A stretch of 64,000 nt of DNA from Paracoccus stylophorae (GTDB lineage Bacteria; Pseudomonadota; Alphaproteobacteria; Rhodobacterales; Rhodobacteraceae). Made by a program: the position numbers and the translations under genes. The stretch spans positions 2,833,001 through 2,897,000 of the forward strand of contig NZ_CP067134.1 in assembly GCF_028553765.1 (NCBI RefSeq), in the 5' to 3' direction. Position 1 is the stretch's first letter. Every line of letters begins with the position of its first letter. Positions 8,702-17,480 of the stretch are shown one piece after another. A model generated the notes under the pieces. It had not been told where the DNA came from. It made no database searches and was given only the letters and a program-made list of their open reading frames with translations.

Positions 8702-10279
8702 TCAGTCATCGAAAAGATGGGGTGTCCGGGCCAGATCCTGCGCGATTTCCTCCGGAACATCCAGAAACCGCGCAATGGCCGCCGCATTGCGTTCGGGCGT
8801 GCTGGCGGCCGAGATCGTCTCGAACCGCGCGAATTCCATGTCGCGCAGCCGCTCTCCCTCGTGTTCCAGATCGGCCCGCACGACCGGCACCAGCCGATCA
8901 AGCACGTCCTGGGGCGTCCTGTCGCTGGCCAGCCCGGTGCGCTTCATGTGGCCACGCAGGTAATCGTCGTCGAAATCGCAATCGACATGCAGGATGCGCG
9001 TCTCGGCCCGGTCCGAGGCGAAATCGCCGATCAGGCTCAGCGCCGAGGGGTCCAGACACAGCACCAGATTGCGCGTCTCGAACCGGTCGAACAGCAGCCT
9101 GACCAGCGCACGCCGGTGGCGTTGCCGTTTTTCGACGCTGGACGCCACGCCGCCCATGTCCGGCAACCCGGCATTGAATTCGTTGAACAGGTAATCGACC
9201 GCCGGGATCGCGGTCAGCGTCCGCACCCGGTCGGTCAGCCGCTTGGCGACATGCCATTTCTTGGCGACCACCAGATGCACGATTCGCGACCTGCCGAGGC
9301 TGCCATCGCTTTCCCAGAACCGCGGCGCGAACCGGCGGCCGATCCGCCCGCGCCCGGTCAGGAACCTGAACAGGCGCGGCCCCTCGGCCGAGATCGGAAA
9401 CTCCTGCCCGGTGGCTTGCCACAGGTTGCCCAGACGCGCGCGCAGATCCCGCGCCTCGGCGCTGATCTTGCGCGCGAACAGGTAATCCTGCCGCAACAGC
9501 AGATCATAGTGATCGTTGTAGAAGACGACCGGCATCCCGTAATCGGTGAACATCAGGAAGGTGGGCGAACGCGACCGGATCTGGGTTTTCGGCACCACAT
9601 GCGACACCAGGGTCTGAAAGAACGTCTCGTCCGGGATCCACGTGCTGCGGAAGAACCGCACCAGTTCCGGCCGCGAATCGATCAGCGCCAGCATGGATTC
9701 GACGGTTTGCCGCCGCAGGCACCACCATTGCGACCCGATCATGATCTGCAGATCGTCGGGCAGGCGGCGGGTCAGGCCAAGCCGCCTTTGCCACGCCATG
9801 CTGGCATAGAACAGCGTCTTGTGCGTCCGTTCGTTGAACCAGTGGCGATAGATCAGCCGTTCGGCCTTGATCCCGGTCTTGATCCAGTCGCCGTGGAAGA
9901 AATCGACGCTTTCGATATAGTCGCAGTCGTCGCCATCCAGATACTGGCGGGTGAACTGGGCCGACTTGATCGGCATGCAATCGCCCGACAGCAGATAGAA
10001 ATGCGTGGCCTGCTGGAACACGCGCTCGGCCGTGCGCAACGTCTCGAGCGAGGCGGCGACCAGCGACCATTCGCCCCAGCCGCATCTGATCCGGCGCGGC
10101 GCGAATGTCACGTTGGGATCGTCCGCCAGCGCGCTGCGGATTGCGCGATACTCGGCCTCGGGCGCGCGCCGGTCGTAATGGATGGCGACATAATCGCCCG
10201 CGGCGGACAGTCTGCAGGCCTGCTGGATCACCCCGTCGGGGTCCTTGTGCGTCAGAAGGATGAACGCGATACGTGCCAT
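8702..10279 (-). CDS. Core-2/I-branching type glycosyltransferase with C-terminal DUF5928-like domain
   Basis: The 525-residue protein has an N-terminal half (about 1-300) resembling the Core-2/I-branching beta-xylosyl/GlcNAc-transferase family (GT14). It opens MARIAFILLTHKDP, has AIHYDRRAP, FYLLSGDCMPIK and a conserved IPDETFFQTL, the usual acceptor and base region. The C-terminal half (about 310-525) has no clear catalytic motif and fits the Rhodobacteraceae-specific DUF5928. There is no signal peptide or membrane span, so it probably acts in the cytoplasm. It is divergent from a sulfotransferase gene, which suggests a sulfated surface glycan. The family is clear; the acceptor is unknown. 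Confidence 0.82.
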   Translation of the reverse strand: MARIAFILLTHKDPDGVIQQACRLSAAGDYVAIHYDRRAPEAEYRAIRSALADDPNVTFAPRRIRCGWGEWSLVAASLETLRTAERVFQQATHFYLLSGDCMPIKSAQFTRQYLDGDDCDYIESVDFFHGDWIKTGIKAERLIYRHWFNERTHKTLFYASMAWQRRLGLTRRLPDDLQIMIGSQWWCLRRQTVESMLALIDSRPELVRFFRSTWIPDETFFQTLVSHVVPKTQIRSRSPTFLMFTDYGMPVVFYNDHYDLLLRQDYLFARKISAEARDLRARLGNLWQATGQEFPISAEGPRLFRFLTGRGRIGRRFAPRFWESDGSLGRSRIVHLVVAKKWHVAKRLTDRVRTLTAIPAVDYLFNEFNAGLPDMGGVASSVEKRQRHRRALVRLLFDRFETRNLVLCLDPSALSLIGDFASDRAETRILHVDCDFDDDYLRGHMKRTGLASDRTPQDVLDRLVPVVRADLEHEGERLRDMEFARFETISAASTPERNAAAIARFLDVPEEIAQDLARTPHLFDD

Positions 10280-10437
10280 GTCGTGCCGGGATGTCCCTTC
10301 AGGTCAGTCGGGCACCGGGAAGATATTGAATTTCCCGCGCCCTTTTGTTTTTGTCTGTAAGCATTTTCGGCGTCTGGGCAAGCGGTGCAACAGGGCGCGT
10401 GCGGTTCAGCGGCCACAGCGATCGGGGTAAGGGTAGA

Positions 10438-11256
10438 ATGGGTTTTCCAGGCGTCTGGATGACGGAAAGCGAAAGCATGATCTATCGGGTGGTGCCGAAA
10501 TGCGCCTGCTCGACCATCGGTCAGATCATGTATTATTCGGATCACGGCCAATTCTTCGACGGCGATATCCACGATTCGAAGGCCGGGCTTCACAAATGGT
10601 CGCAGGACGACAGCCAGCCCTTGATCGAACGCGCGGTGCGCGACCGGTCCGCGCCGTCCTTCACCTGCGTCCGCAACCCCTATGCGCGGATCCTGTCATC
10701 GTTCTTCGACAAGATCGCCGGCATCCAGCGCAACGGCCGGCGTTATCGCGGCAAGCTGGTGCCGCAGCTGATCCAGCGTTACGGCATCGACGTCGGCAGC
10801 CCCGAAAACGGGTTCGAGTTCGACCAGATCGCCAGTTTCCGCCGCTTTTTGCTGTTCGCGCGCGACACGATCAGGTTCCGCCGACCGATGGAGCCTGATA
10901 TCCACTGGTCCGCCATGTCGGGCCATATCGCGACCTTCATCGTGAATGGCGGGCGATACGACCGGATCTTCTTTACCGAGACCTTCAATGACGGCATGCG
11001 GCAGGTGCTGGACGATTGCCCGACCCCGGTCAGCGTCGATCTGGCCCAGGTGCCGCGCTTCAACGAATCCGAAGGCCACGGCCCCAAGCGCGCCCACAAG
11101 GTCAGCGCCTATTTCGACGATCTGTCACGCCACCTGATCTGGGAAATCTACAAGTCCGATTTTCAGCTGTTCCGTTACGATTTCGACGATCCGGACAACA
11201 AGATGCCCGTGGGCGAGATCGACTTGGACGAGGTACACGCCAAGCTGGGGCGCTGA
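10438..11256 (+). CDS. Sulfotransferase family 2 protein
   Basis: The 272-residue protein begins at the ATG at 10438, just after AAGGGTAGA; an in-frame start at 10345 would lie in the AT-rich promoter region. The PAPS-binding loops are visible: 5'-phosphosulfate loop YRVVPKCACST (16-26) and 3'-phosphate motif VRNPYARILSSF (78-89). These are hallmarks of carbohydrate sulfotransferases that move sulfate from PAPS to a sugar. It is divergent from the glycosyltransferase at 8702-10279 across 158 bases that include an AT-rich stretch (10321-10370), probably holding both promoters. Confidence 0.83.
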   Translation: MGFPGVWMTESESMIYRVVPKCACSTIGQIMYYSDHGQFFDGDIHDSKAGLHKWSQDDSQPLIERAVRDRSAPSFTCVRNPYARILSSFFDKIAGIQRNGRRYRGKLVPQLIQRYGIDVGSPENGFEFDQIASFRRFLLFARDTIRFRRPMEPDIHWSAMSGHIATFIVNGGRYDRIFFTETFNDGMRQVLDDCPTPVSVDLAQVPRFNESEGHGPKRAHKVSAYFDDLSRHLIWEIYKSDFQLFRYDFDDPDNKMPVGEIDLDEVHAKLGR

Positions 11257-11322
11257 CCCGGCGGAAAACCCGGCCGGATCAGCGGTGATGTCGTCAGAGG
11301 TGTCAGGGTCGGACGCCGCCCG

Positions 11323-11796
11323 TCACTCCAGATGGCTTTCCAGGAACCACAGATCCTTGTCGGCGGTCCGTGAGGCGGCGGTCAGCAGATCGGCGGTGTT
11401 GGCGTCGCCGGCCTCTTCGGCCGTGTCGATGCCCTTGCGCAGCTTGGCACCGTGATCGCGCATCCGGTCGCACACGGCCTTGATGTGATCCTCGGATTTC
11501 GTCAGATCCGTCGGATAGGGATCGAGCGAGGACTTCTTCGCGACCTCCTCGGCGGTGCCGACGGCCACGCCGTCCAGGATCTGCACCCGTTCGGCCATCA
11601 GATCGACATGTTCCTGATTGTTGGCATAGACGGTGTCGAACAGCTCGTGCACCGCGATGAAGTTCTTGCCCTTCAGGTTCCAATGCGCCTGCTTCATCGC
11701 CATGCCCAAGGCCAGCGCATCCGCCAGCCGCGCGTTCAGTTCAGAAATCGCCGTCTTGCGTGCATTGTCTGACAAACCCTGCAGATTCACAGCCAT
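11323..11796 (-). CDS. dps: Dps-family DNA protection / ferritin-like protein
   Basis: The 157-residue protein is a four-helix Dps monomer. The inter-subunit ferroxidase residues are present: H38 and H50 from one face, D65 and E69 from the other (AHWN...AVHELFD...HVDLMAE). Dps forms a dodecamer that oxidises iron with peroxide and stores it, protecting DNA in stationary phase. It has no lysine-rich N-terminal tail, so direct DNA binding may be weak. It stands alone, between the sulfotransferase gene and the acpP terminator. Confidence 0.94.
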   Translation of the reverse strand: MAVNLQGLSDNARKTAISELNARLADALALGMAMKQAHWNLKGKNFIAVHELFDTVYANNQEHVDLMAERVQILDGVAVGTAEEVAKKSSLDPYPTDLTKSEDHIKAVCDRMRDHGAKLRKGIDTAEEAGDANTADLLTAASRTADKDLWFLESHLE

Positions 11797-11875
11797 GATA
11801 TGCTCCTTTCATTCGTTGGCCAGACAACCCGCATCGCCCTGCGCGGTTCCATCGCGACACTGCATGCCAGCCATG

Positions 11876-11906
11876 AAAAAACGGCGCCTTCCATCCGGAA
11901 AGCGCC
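11876..11906 (-). terminator. Rho-independent terminator of acpP
   Basis: A 10-bp stem with one G-U pair (11883-11892 with 11897-11906) and a four-base loop is followed on the reverse strand by six T (A-run 11876-11881). Confidence 0.85.
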
Positions 11907-11937
11907 GCCTGAAAGACCTGCAATGGGTCGGGCGTCG

Positions 11938-12171
11938 TCAGACCGCGCCCTTGATGAAGGTCACGGCATCGCCGACGGTCTGGATCGTCTCGGCGGCGTC
12001 GTCCGGGATCTCGATGCCGAACTCTTCCTCGAAAGCCATCACCAGTTCGACGGTGTCGAGGCTGTCAGCGCCAAGATCGTCGATGAACGAAGCGGATTCG
12101 ACCACCTTGTCCTCGTCGACGCCCAGATGCTCAACCACGATCTTCTTCACGCGATCAGCGATGTCGCTCAT
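11938..12171 (-). CDS. acpP: Acyl carrier protein
   Basis: The 77-residue acidic protein has the phosphopantetheine site [10 protein letters not shown] with Ser37, and the usual four-helix pattern ([12 protein letters not shown]). It carries growing acyl chains in type II fatty-acid synthesis in the cytoplasm. It is the last gene of fabD-fabG-acpP on the reverse strand, 171 bases after fabG, a gap long enough for its own promoter, and it ends in a strong hairpin terminator. Confidence 0.97.
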   Translation of the reverse strand: MSDIADRVKKIVVEHLGVDEDKVVESASFIDDLGADSLDTVELVMAFEEEFGIEIPDDAAETIQTVGDAVTFIKGAV

Positions 12172-12342
12172 GTCATATCCTCATTCTCGCGGGCATCCGC
12201 CCAGGATTTGCGCGGGCACTGGCCCGGTTCGGCACAGGGCGGTTCCCCTGCTGCTAAAGGCGGGCATATAGCACCGATGAACGCGCATGCAACCTGTTTT
12301 CGGCGGATTTTCGCGCCGCGTTGCAGCGTTGCCAAGCCCGGT

Positions 12343-13080
12343 TCAGACCATCGCCATGCCGCCATTGACGTGCAGCGTGGCCCCGGTGACATAGCCGGCC
12401 TCGGCGCTGGCCAGAAACGCTACGGCTGCCGCGATATCGGCGGGCGTTCCCATCGCGCCGGCGGGAATCTGGTTCAGGATCCGGGCCTTCTGATCGTCGT
12501 CCAGCCCGTCCGTCATCGCCGTCTGGATAAAGCCGGGCGCCACGCAGTTGACGGTGATGCCGCGGCTCGCGACCTCGGCGGCCAGCGATTTCGACATCCC
12601 GACCAGCCCGGCCTTGGCGGCGGCATAGTTGCCCTGCCCCGGATTGCCGGTCGTGCCCACGACCGAGGTGATGTTCACGATCCGGCCCCACCTGGCCTTC
12701 ATCATGCCGCGCAGCACGGCGCGCGACAGCCGGAACACGCTGGTCAGGTTCACGTCCAGAACCTGCGACCATTCGTCGTCCGACATGCGCATGAACAGAT
12801 TGTCGCGGGTGATGCCCGCATTGTTGACCAGGATATCGACCGATCCCATCGCACCTGCCGCAGCCTTGGGCAGGCCCGCGACCGCATCGGCATCCGACAG
12901 ATCCGCGGGCACCACATGGGCGCGCGGGCCAAGGCTGGCGGCCAGATCGCGCAGCGGCCCCTCGCGCGTGCCCGACAGCGCCACCGTCGCCCCGGCCCCG
13001 TGCAGCGCCTGCGCGATGGCGCCGCCGATGCCGCCCGACGCCCCCGTCACCAAGGCGTTCTTTCCCGTCAGATCGAACAT
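12343..13080 (-). CDS. fabG: 3-oxoacyl-[ACP] reductase
   Basis: The 245-residue short-chain dehydrogenase starts at MFDLTGKNALVTG; the frame extends 8 codons upstream but lacks family support. It shows the NADPH loop TGASGGIG (12-19), NNAG, and the catalytic S139, Y152 and K156, matching E. coli FabG within one residue. It reduces the beta-ketoacyl-ACP made in each elongation cycle. It lies 41 bases downstream of fabD and upstream of acpP. Confidence 0.96.
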   Translation of the reverse strand: MFDLTGKNALVTGASGGIGGAIAQALHGAGATVALSGTREGPLRDLAASLGPRAHVVPADLSDADAVAGLPKAAAGAMGSVDILVNNAGITRDNLFMRMSDDEWSQVLDVNLTSVFRLSRAVLRGMMKARWGRIVNITSVVGTTGNPGQGNYAAAKAGLVGMSKSLAAEVASRGITVNCVAPGFIQTAMTDGLDDDQKARILNQIPAGAMGTPADIAAAVAFLASAEAGYVTGATLHVNGGMAMV

Positions 13081-13093
13081 GCCTGCCCCTTCT

Positions 13094-13110
13094 TCTTTGC
13101 TCAAATACCC
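13094..13110 (+). repeat. Weak copy of the dispersed repeat core (R7)
   Basis: The 41-base fabD-fabG spacer contains CTTTGCTCAAATACCC on the + strand, a degenerate match to the core CTTTGGCGCNNAAATATCCC without the G/C hairpin. It may be a decayed copy or chance. Confidence 0.35.
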
Positions 13111-13121
13111 GAAAAGCCGCG

Positions 13122-14048
13122 TCAGCCCTTCAGCGCCGCGATATCGGCCGAGGCGCCGACATTCCGGACCGTCGCATCCCTGGCGATCCGCTTGATCATG
13201 CCCGACAGCGCCTTGCCGGCCCCGATCTCCCAGAACTCGGTCACGCCCGCCTCGGCCAGGTTGGCGATGGATTCGCGCCAGCGCACGGTGCCGGTGATCT
13301 GTTCCACCAGCAGCCGGCGGATCGCGCCTGGCTCGATCACCGCCTCGGCGCGCACATTGGCGATCAGCGGCACGGCAGGCGGCTGGATCTCGACCCCGGC
13401 CAGCGCATCGGCCATCACCGCCGCGGCGGGTTGCATCAGCACCGAATGGAACGGCGCCGAGACCGGCAGCATCAGCGCCCGCTTGGCGCCCGCCTGTTTC
13501 ATCGCCTCGGCCGCGCGTTCGACGGCCCCCTTGTGCCCCGAGATCACCACCTGCGCCGGATCGTTGTCATTGGCCGCCTGCACGACCTCGTCGCCGGCGG
13601 TCTCGCGCGCGATGCGGTCCACCGTCTCGAAATCCAGACCCAGGATCGCGGCCATGGCGCCCTGTCCGACCGGAACCGCCTCCTGCATCGCCTGCCCGCG
13701 CAGGCGCAGCAGCCGGGCGGTATCCTCCAGCGTCAGCGCCCCGGCGGCGCACAGCGCCGAATATTCGCCCAGGGAATGGCCGGCGACGAAATTCGCGTGA
13801 TGGATGCCCAGCCCTTCCGCCTCCAGCGCGCGAAACGCCGCCATCGAGGTCGCCATCAGCGCGGGCTGCGCGTTGCGGGTCAGGGTCAGCGTGTCGATAT
13901 CGCCGTCCCAGATCAGATCGGACAGTTTCTCGCCCAAAGCCTCGTCCACCTGGTCGAACACGTCGCGCGCCGCCGGATAGGTCTGGGCCAGTTCGCGGCC
14001 CATGCCGATGGTCTGCGCCCCCTGCCCCGGAAAGACGAATGCCCGCAT
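13122..14048 (-). CDS. fabD: Malonyl-CoA:ACP transacylase
   Basis: The 308-residue enzyme begins at MRAFVFPGQGAQTIGMG (ATG 14046-14048), the family N-terminus; the frame runs 21 codons further but without support. The nucleophile elbow is GHSLG with S92, and the catalytic His lies in APFHS near residue 198. It loads malonyl groups onto AcpP, whose gene is in the same operon. Confidence 0.96.
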   Translation of the reverse strand: MRAFVFPGQGAQTIGMGRELAQTYPAARDVFDQVDEALGEKLSDLIWDGDIDTLTLTRNAQPALMATSMAAFRALEAEGLGIHHANFVAGHSLGEYSALCAAGALTLEDTARLLRLRGQAMQEAVPVGQGAMAAILGLDFETVDRIARETAGDEVVQAANDNDPAQVVISGHKGAVERAAEAMKQAGAKRALMLPVSAPFHSVLMQPAAAVMADALAGVEIQPPAVPLIANVRAEAVIEPGAIRRLLVEQITGTVRWRESIANLAEAGVTEFWEIGAGKALSGMIKRIARDATVRNVGASADIAALKG

Positions 14049-14132
14049 TGCGGCCCCCTGATCTGGTTGTTCTTCGTCCAAACCCATAGCGCGCAGGCCC
14101 CGCTGTCGCAACTGACGCGCGCGGATGGCATG

Positions 14133-14158
14133 AAAAAAGGGGCCGCAAAGGCCCCCTT
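14133..14158 (-). terminator. Rho-independent terminator of ndk
   Basis: Reverse-strand stem GGCCCC/GGGGCC-type (14139-14144 with 14150-14155, loop GCAAA) is followed by six T (A-run 14133-14138), 30 bases past the ndk stop. Confidence 0.75.
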
Positions 14159-14187
14159 GTCCTGCGCGCGATGTCGCGAACGCCCGA

Positions 14188-14610
14188 TCAGCCGACCAGT
14201 TCGAGACCCGAGAAGAAGAACGCGATCTCTTCTTTCGCGGTTTCGGGCGCGTCCGATCCGTGGACCGAGTTTTCGCCCACCGACAGGGCGAATTCCTTGC
14301 GGATCGTGCCGGGCTCGGCGTTCTCGGGATTGGTGGCGCCCATCACTTCACGGTTTCTGGCAATGGCGTCCTCGCCCTCCAGCACCTGCACGACCACGGG
14401 TTCCGAGGCCATGAATTCGACCAGCTCGCCATAGAACGGGCGGTCCTTGTGCACCTCATAGAACTTGCCGGCCTGCTCGGGCGACAGCTTGATGCGCTTT
14501 TGCGCGACGATGCGCAGGCCGGCATCCTCGAACTTGGCGTTGATCCTGCCGGTCAGGTTGCGCCTGGTCGCGTCGGGCTTGATGATCGAAAGGGTGCGTT
14601 CGGTGGCCAT
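14188..14610 (-). CDS. ndk: Nucleoside diphosphate kinase
   Basis: The 140-residue enzyme balances nucleoside triphosphate pools through a phospho-histidine. The signature NSVHGSD places the active His at 117, and the N-terminus [15 protein letters not shown] is typical. The start is the ATG at 14608-14610; the open frame upstream is non-coding. It stands upstream of the fab operon on the same strand but ends in its own terminator. Confidence 0.97.
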   Translation of the reverse strand: MATERTLSIIKPDATRRNLTGRINAKFEDAGLRIVAQKRIKLSPEQAGKFYEVHKDRPFYGELVEFMASEPVVVQVLEGEDAIARNREVMGATNPENAEPGTIRKEFALSVGENSVHGSDAPETAKEEIAFFFSGLELVG

Positions 14611-14680
14611 GGTTCTACCTTGTCTGCGTGCGGCGGGCGGCCCGCCGGTCTGTGAAAATCGGATCCGCGCCCGGTTAACA

Positions 14681-14709
14681 GGCTTGTTTCGCGCCGGCAA
14701 GAACAAGCC
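14681..14709. repeat. Inverted repeat between ndk and the AI-2E-type permease gene
   Basis: GGCTTGTT (14681-14688) and AACAAGCC (14702-14709) form a perfect 8-bp inverted repeat with a 13-base spacer, in the 210-base region between divergent genes. It could be a regulator site; no match to a named box was recognised. Confidence 0.35.
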
Positions 14710-14820
14710 GCGCGGGCGCGGTGCCGGCGGGACCGCGCCATGTGCTTCGGCGGGCATGTCGCCTGCCGCGAAACATGCTAGTCCTGCGGCAGGACCGTCA
14801 CCCCTGCGAAGGAGCCGCCC

Positions 14821-15912
14821 ATGACCACGTCGCCGCGCGACACGCACGAACCCGGCGACGCCGCCGGATTGTCCCGGCGGCACAACGTGCCCTTCGCCAC
14901 GATCATCGCGGTCTTTGCCATCGCCGCGCTGATGGCCGCGATCTGGATGTGGTCGCACGTGCTGCTGATGGCATTCGCCGCGATCCTTGTGGCGATCGCG
15001 CTGCGCGGCGGTGCGACACTTCTGCATCGCTGGACCGGGCTGGGGTTCAAGCCCGGCGTGCTGATCACCGCGCTGGTTGCCGTGGCGGTGATCGTGGCGG
15101 CGTTCGGGGCCGCCGGCCCGTCGGTGTCGAGACAGTTCAACCAGCTTCTCAGCAGCCTTCCCGAGGCCTGGCAGCAGGTCAACGACTGGCTGGGCAACAG
15201 CAGCATCGGGCAGTTCATCGAACGCCGGATCGACGCGGGCGGCGGATCGGCGCCCGAGGCCGCGACCGGCAGCCTGCCCTCGGTCTTCGGCTATCTGACC
15301 GGCACGATCACCACGGTCTTCGGGGTGCTGGCCGATCTGGTGCTGATGCTGACCATCGCGATCTTTCTGGCGCTGGACGGGCCCACCTATCGCGGCGGGT
15401 TCCTGCATCTGGTGCCGCTTTCCTATCGCGACCGGGCCGGCAGGGTCGTGGACGAATGCGGCTCGGCCCTGGGGCGATGGATGGGCGGACAGGCGCTGGA
15501 CATGCTGATCGTGGCGTTGCTGACCGGCGCGGGGCTGTGGCTTCTGGGGGTGCCGCTGGCCCTGGTGCTGGGGCTGATCGCGGGATTGACCAACATCATC
15601 CCGGTCATCGGCCCGTTCATGTCCGGCATCCCGGCGGTCATGTTCGCGCTGACGCAGGGGGTCGATCAGGCGCTGTATGTCACGCTGCTGTTTCTGGTGA
15701 TCCAGCAGATCGAGGGCAACGTGCTGATGCCGATGATCCAGCAATCGGCCGCCAACCTGCCGCCGGTTCTGACGGTGCTGGCGATCGTCGCATTCGGCGG
15801 AATGTTCGGCCTGTTCGGGGTGATTCTGGCTACGCCGCTGCTGCTGGTGTCGATCATCCTGGTCAAACGGCTTTATGTCGAGGATGTGCTGGGCGACCGC
15901 CTGTCGAAGTGA
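14821..15912 (+). CDS. AI-2E family transporter (PerM/UPF0118)
   Basis: The 363-residue inner-membrane protein has about eight hydrophobic segments and the family C-terminal blocks ([41 protein letters not shown]). Members export small molecules such as autoinducer-2 or act as Na+/H+ antiporters, so the substrate cannot be assigned. GGAG just before the ATG supports the start. It is a single gene, divergent from ndk. Confidence 0.88.
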   Translation: MTTSPRDTHEPGDAAGLSRRHNVPFATIIAVFAIAALMAAIWMWSHVLLMAFAAILVAIALRGGATLLHRWTGLGFKPGVLITALVAVAVIVAAFGAAGPSVSRQFNQLLSSLPEAWQQVNDWLGNSSIGQFIERRIDAGGGSAPEAATGSLPSVFGYLTGTITTVFGVLADLVLMLTIAIFLALDGPTYRGGFLHLVPLSYRDRAGRVVDECGSALGRWMGGQALDMLIVALLTGAGLWLLGVPLALVLGLIAGLTNIIPVIGPFMSGIPAVMFALTQGVDQALYVTLLFLVIQQIEGNVLMPMIQQSAANLPPVLTVLAIVAFGGMFGLFGVILATPLLLVSIILVKRLYVEDVLGDRLSK

Positions 15913-16038
15913 CGCGGCACCCGGCCTGCGTCGGAAATATTGCCCCTGCGCGCGAAAATTCGCGGCGCCGTCATTGCGCTGTCACGGATCCGGGACAAGA
16001 CTGGGTCCGGGTCAAGGCCGTGACGGCAGAGGCATGGG

Positions 16039-16788
16039 ATGCAGCCATTTCGCAAGGGCCGGTATCGGGCAAGGATTGCCGCGACCGAAGAGGATGTCCG
16101 GGCCGCGCAACGCCTGCGCTGGCTGTGTTTTTACGGCGGGCATGACGACACCGGCACCCGGATCGACGCCGATTCGCTGGACGCCGATTGCCGCCATGTG
16201 CTGATCGAGGATGAGGCGAGCGGGCGGCTGGTCTGCTGTTTCCGGTTCCTGCCGCTGGCGGCCGGGTCGCAGATCGTGCGCAGCTATTCGGCGCAGTTCT
16301 ACAATCTCAGCGCGCTGTCGCGATTCGACGGCAAGATGGTCGAGATGGGGCGGTTCTGCGTCCTTCCGGGCGCGCGCGATCCCGACATCATCCGCACCGC
16401 CTGGGCGGCGATGACGCGATATGTCGAACAGGAGGGGGTCGAGATGCTGTTCGGCTGTTCCAGCTTTGCCGGCACCGACCCGAGCGCGCATGAAGAGGCG
16501 TTCGCGATCCTGAAGGAACGGCACCTTGCGCCGCGCCGCTGGTGGCCGCGCGTCAAGGCGCCGCGCGTGGTCCGCTTTGCCCGCGCGCGGCGCATCTCGG
16601 CGCCCGATCCACGGCGCGCGATGGCCGCGATGCCGCCCCTGCTGCGCAGCTATCTGGCGATGGGGGGCTGGGTCAGCGACCATGCGGTGGTCGATCCGGC
16701 CTTGCAGACGATGCATGTGTTCACCGGGGTCGAGATCCGCGCCATCCCGCCCACACGGCGCCGCCTGCTGCGCGACGCCGCGTCCTAG
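16039..16788 (+). CDS. olsB: L-ornithine N-alpha-acyltransferase, GNAT type (OlsB-like)
   Basis: The 249-residue protein fits the OlsB family, which transfers 3-hydroxyacyl chains from ACP to ornithine, the first step of ornithine-lipid synthesis at the inner membrane. Visible family features are RLRWLCFYGG near residue 30, LVCCFRFLPL, and VEMGRFCVLP followed by the acetyltransferase-like core. AGAGG precedes the ATG. The expected partner OlsA, an O-acyltransferase often adjacent in relatives, is not in the window. Ornithine lipids matter under phosphate limitation, but no PHO box was recognised. Confidence 0.82.
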   Translation: MQPFRKGRYRARIAATEEDVRAAQRLRWLCFYGGHDDTGTRIDADSLDADCRHVLIEDEASGRLVCCFRFLPLAAGSQIVRSYSAQFYNLSALSRFDGKMVEMGRFCVLPGARDPDIIRTAWAAMTRYVEQEGVEMLFGCSSFAGTDPSAHEEAFAILKERHLAPRRWWPRVKAPRVVRFARARRISAPDPRRAMAAMPPLLRSYLAMGGWVSDHAVVDPALQTMHVFTGVEIRAIPPTRRRLLRDAAS

Positions 16789-16860
16789 ACCGCCCCTCAC
16801 GCAGCGGCGCAGGAAGGTCGCGCAACCCGCTGGTATCGCGGCATTTCCGCACCGCGCACA

Positions 16861-17310
16861 TCAGCGTTTCCGCTGCCAGCTGCCGCCTTCCTCGGACCAG
16901 TATTGCGCCGTCGCGCCGGCGGCGGTCAGGGCCTTCCACTGTTCGCGCGCGCGGGCGACGGCGGTGCTGTCGCCGCCGTCGAACAGGATGCAGACGCGGT
17001 CGAGGCGCAGGGCCTCTGGGGCCGCGACCTCGACCCCGTGCAGCGCCATCAGGCAGGAGGGGGCATTCGCCGCCTCTTGCCCTTGCAGCGTCAGCAGGAC
17101 GGGCTGGCGGGCGTCGTGCGGGCCGCCCGCCAGACCGTGCGGCAGGAAGCCGTCGCCCTGCCATAATTGCCGGTCCAGCCAGTCCATGCGGTCGGGATCG
17201 GCGCCGCGCAGTTCGACCCGCCAGCCCGCGGCCAGCGACTTGCCGATCAGGACCGGCAGAAGCTGTTCGGCGGGCGAACGGGTCAGGTGGTAGAAGAGGA
17301 CATTGCCCAT
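16861..17310 (-). CDS. holC: DNA polymerase III subunit chi
   Basis: The 149-residue protein starts MGNVLFYHLTRSPAEQLLP and follows the HolC pattern, including the central WLDRQLW and the terminal AQYWSEEGGSWQRK. Chi links the clamp loader to SSB and helps hand over primers during replication. It follows pepA on the same strand, 170 bases downstream, the classic pepA-holC order. A separate promoter in that gap cannot be excluded. Confidence 0.9.
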   Translation of the reverse strand: MGNVLFYHLTRSPAEQLLPVLIGKSLAAGWRVELRGADPDRMDWLDRQLWQGDGFLPHGLAGGPHDARQPVLLTLQGQEAANAPSCLMALHGVEVAAPEALRLDRVCILFDGGDSTAVARAREQWKALTAAGATAQYWSEEGGSWQRKR

Positions 17311-17480
17311 CGCGCCGCCGCCTTAGATCCGCGCAACGGCAGCGGGCGTTGCGTGATGCCGCGCAAGGGGCCTGCGCGACGAAAGCGCCAGCAAATGCCG
17401 GGTTTCGGGGCGCACCGCCCATGCACCGGCCGCGCACCGGGCGTGCACAGCCTGTACACCGCTTGCGGGCGTTGCGCGGC

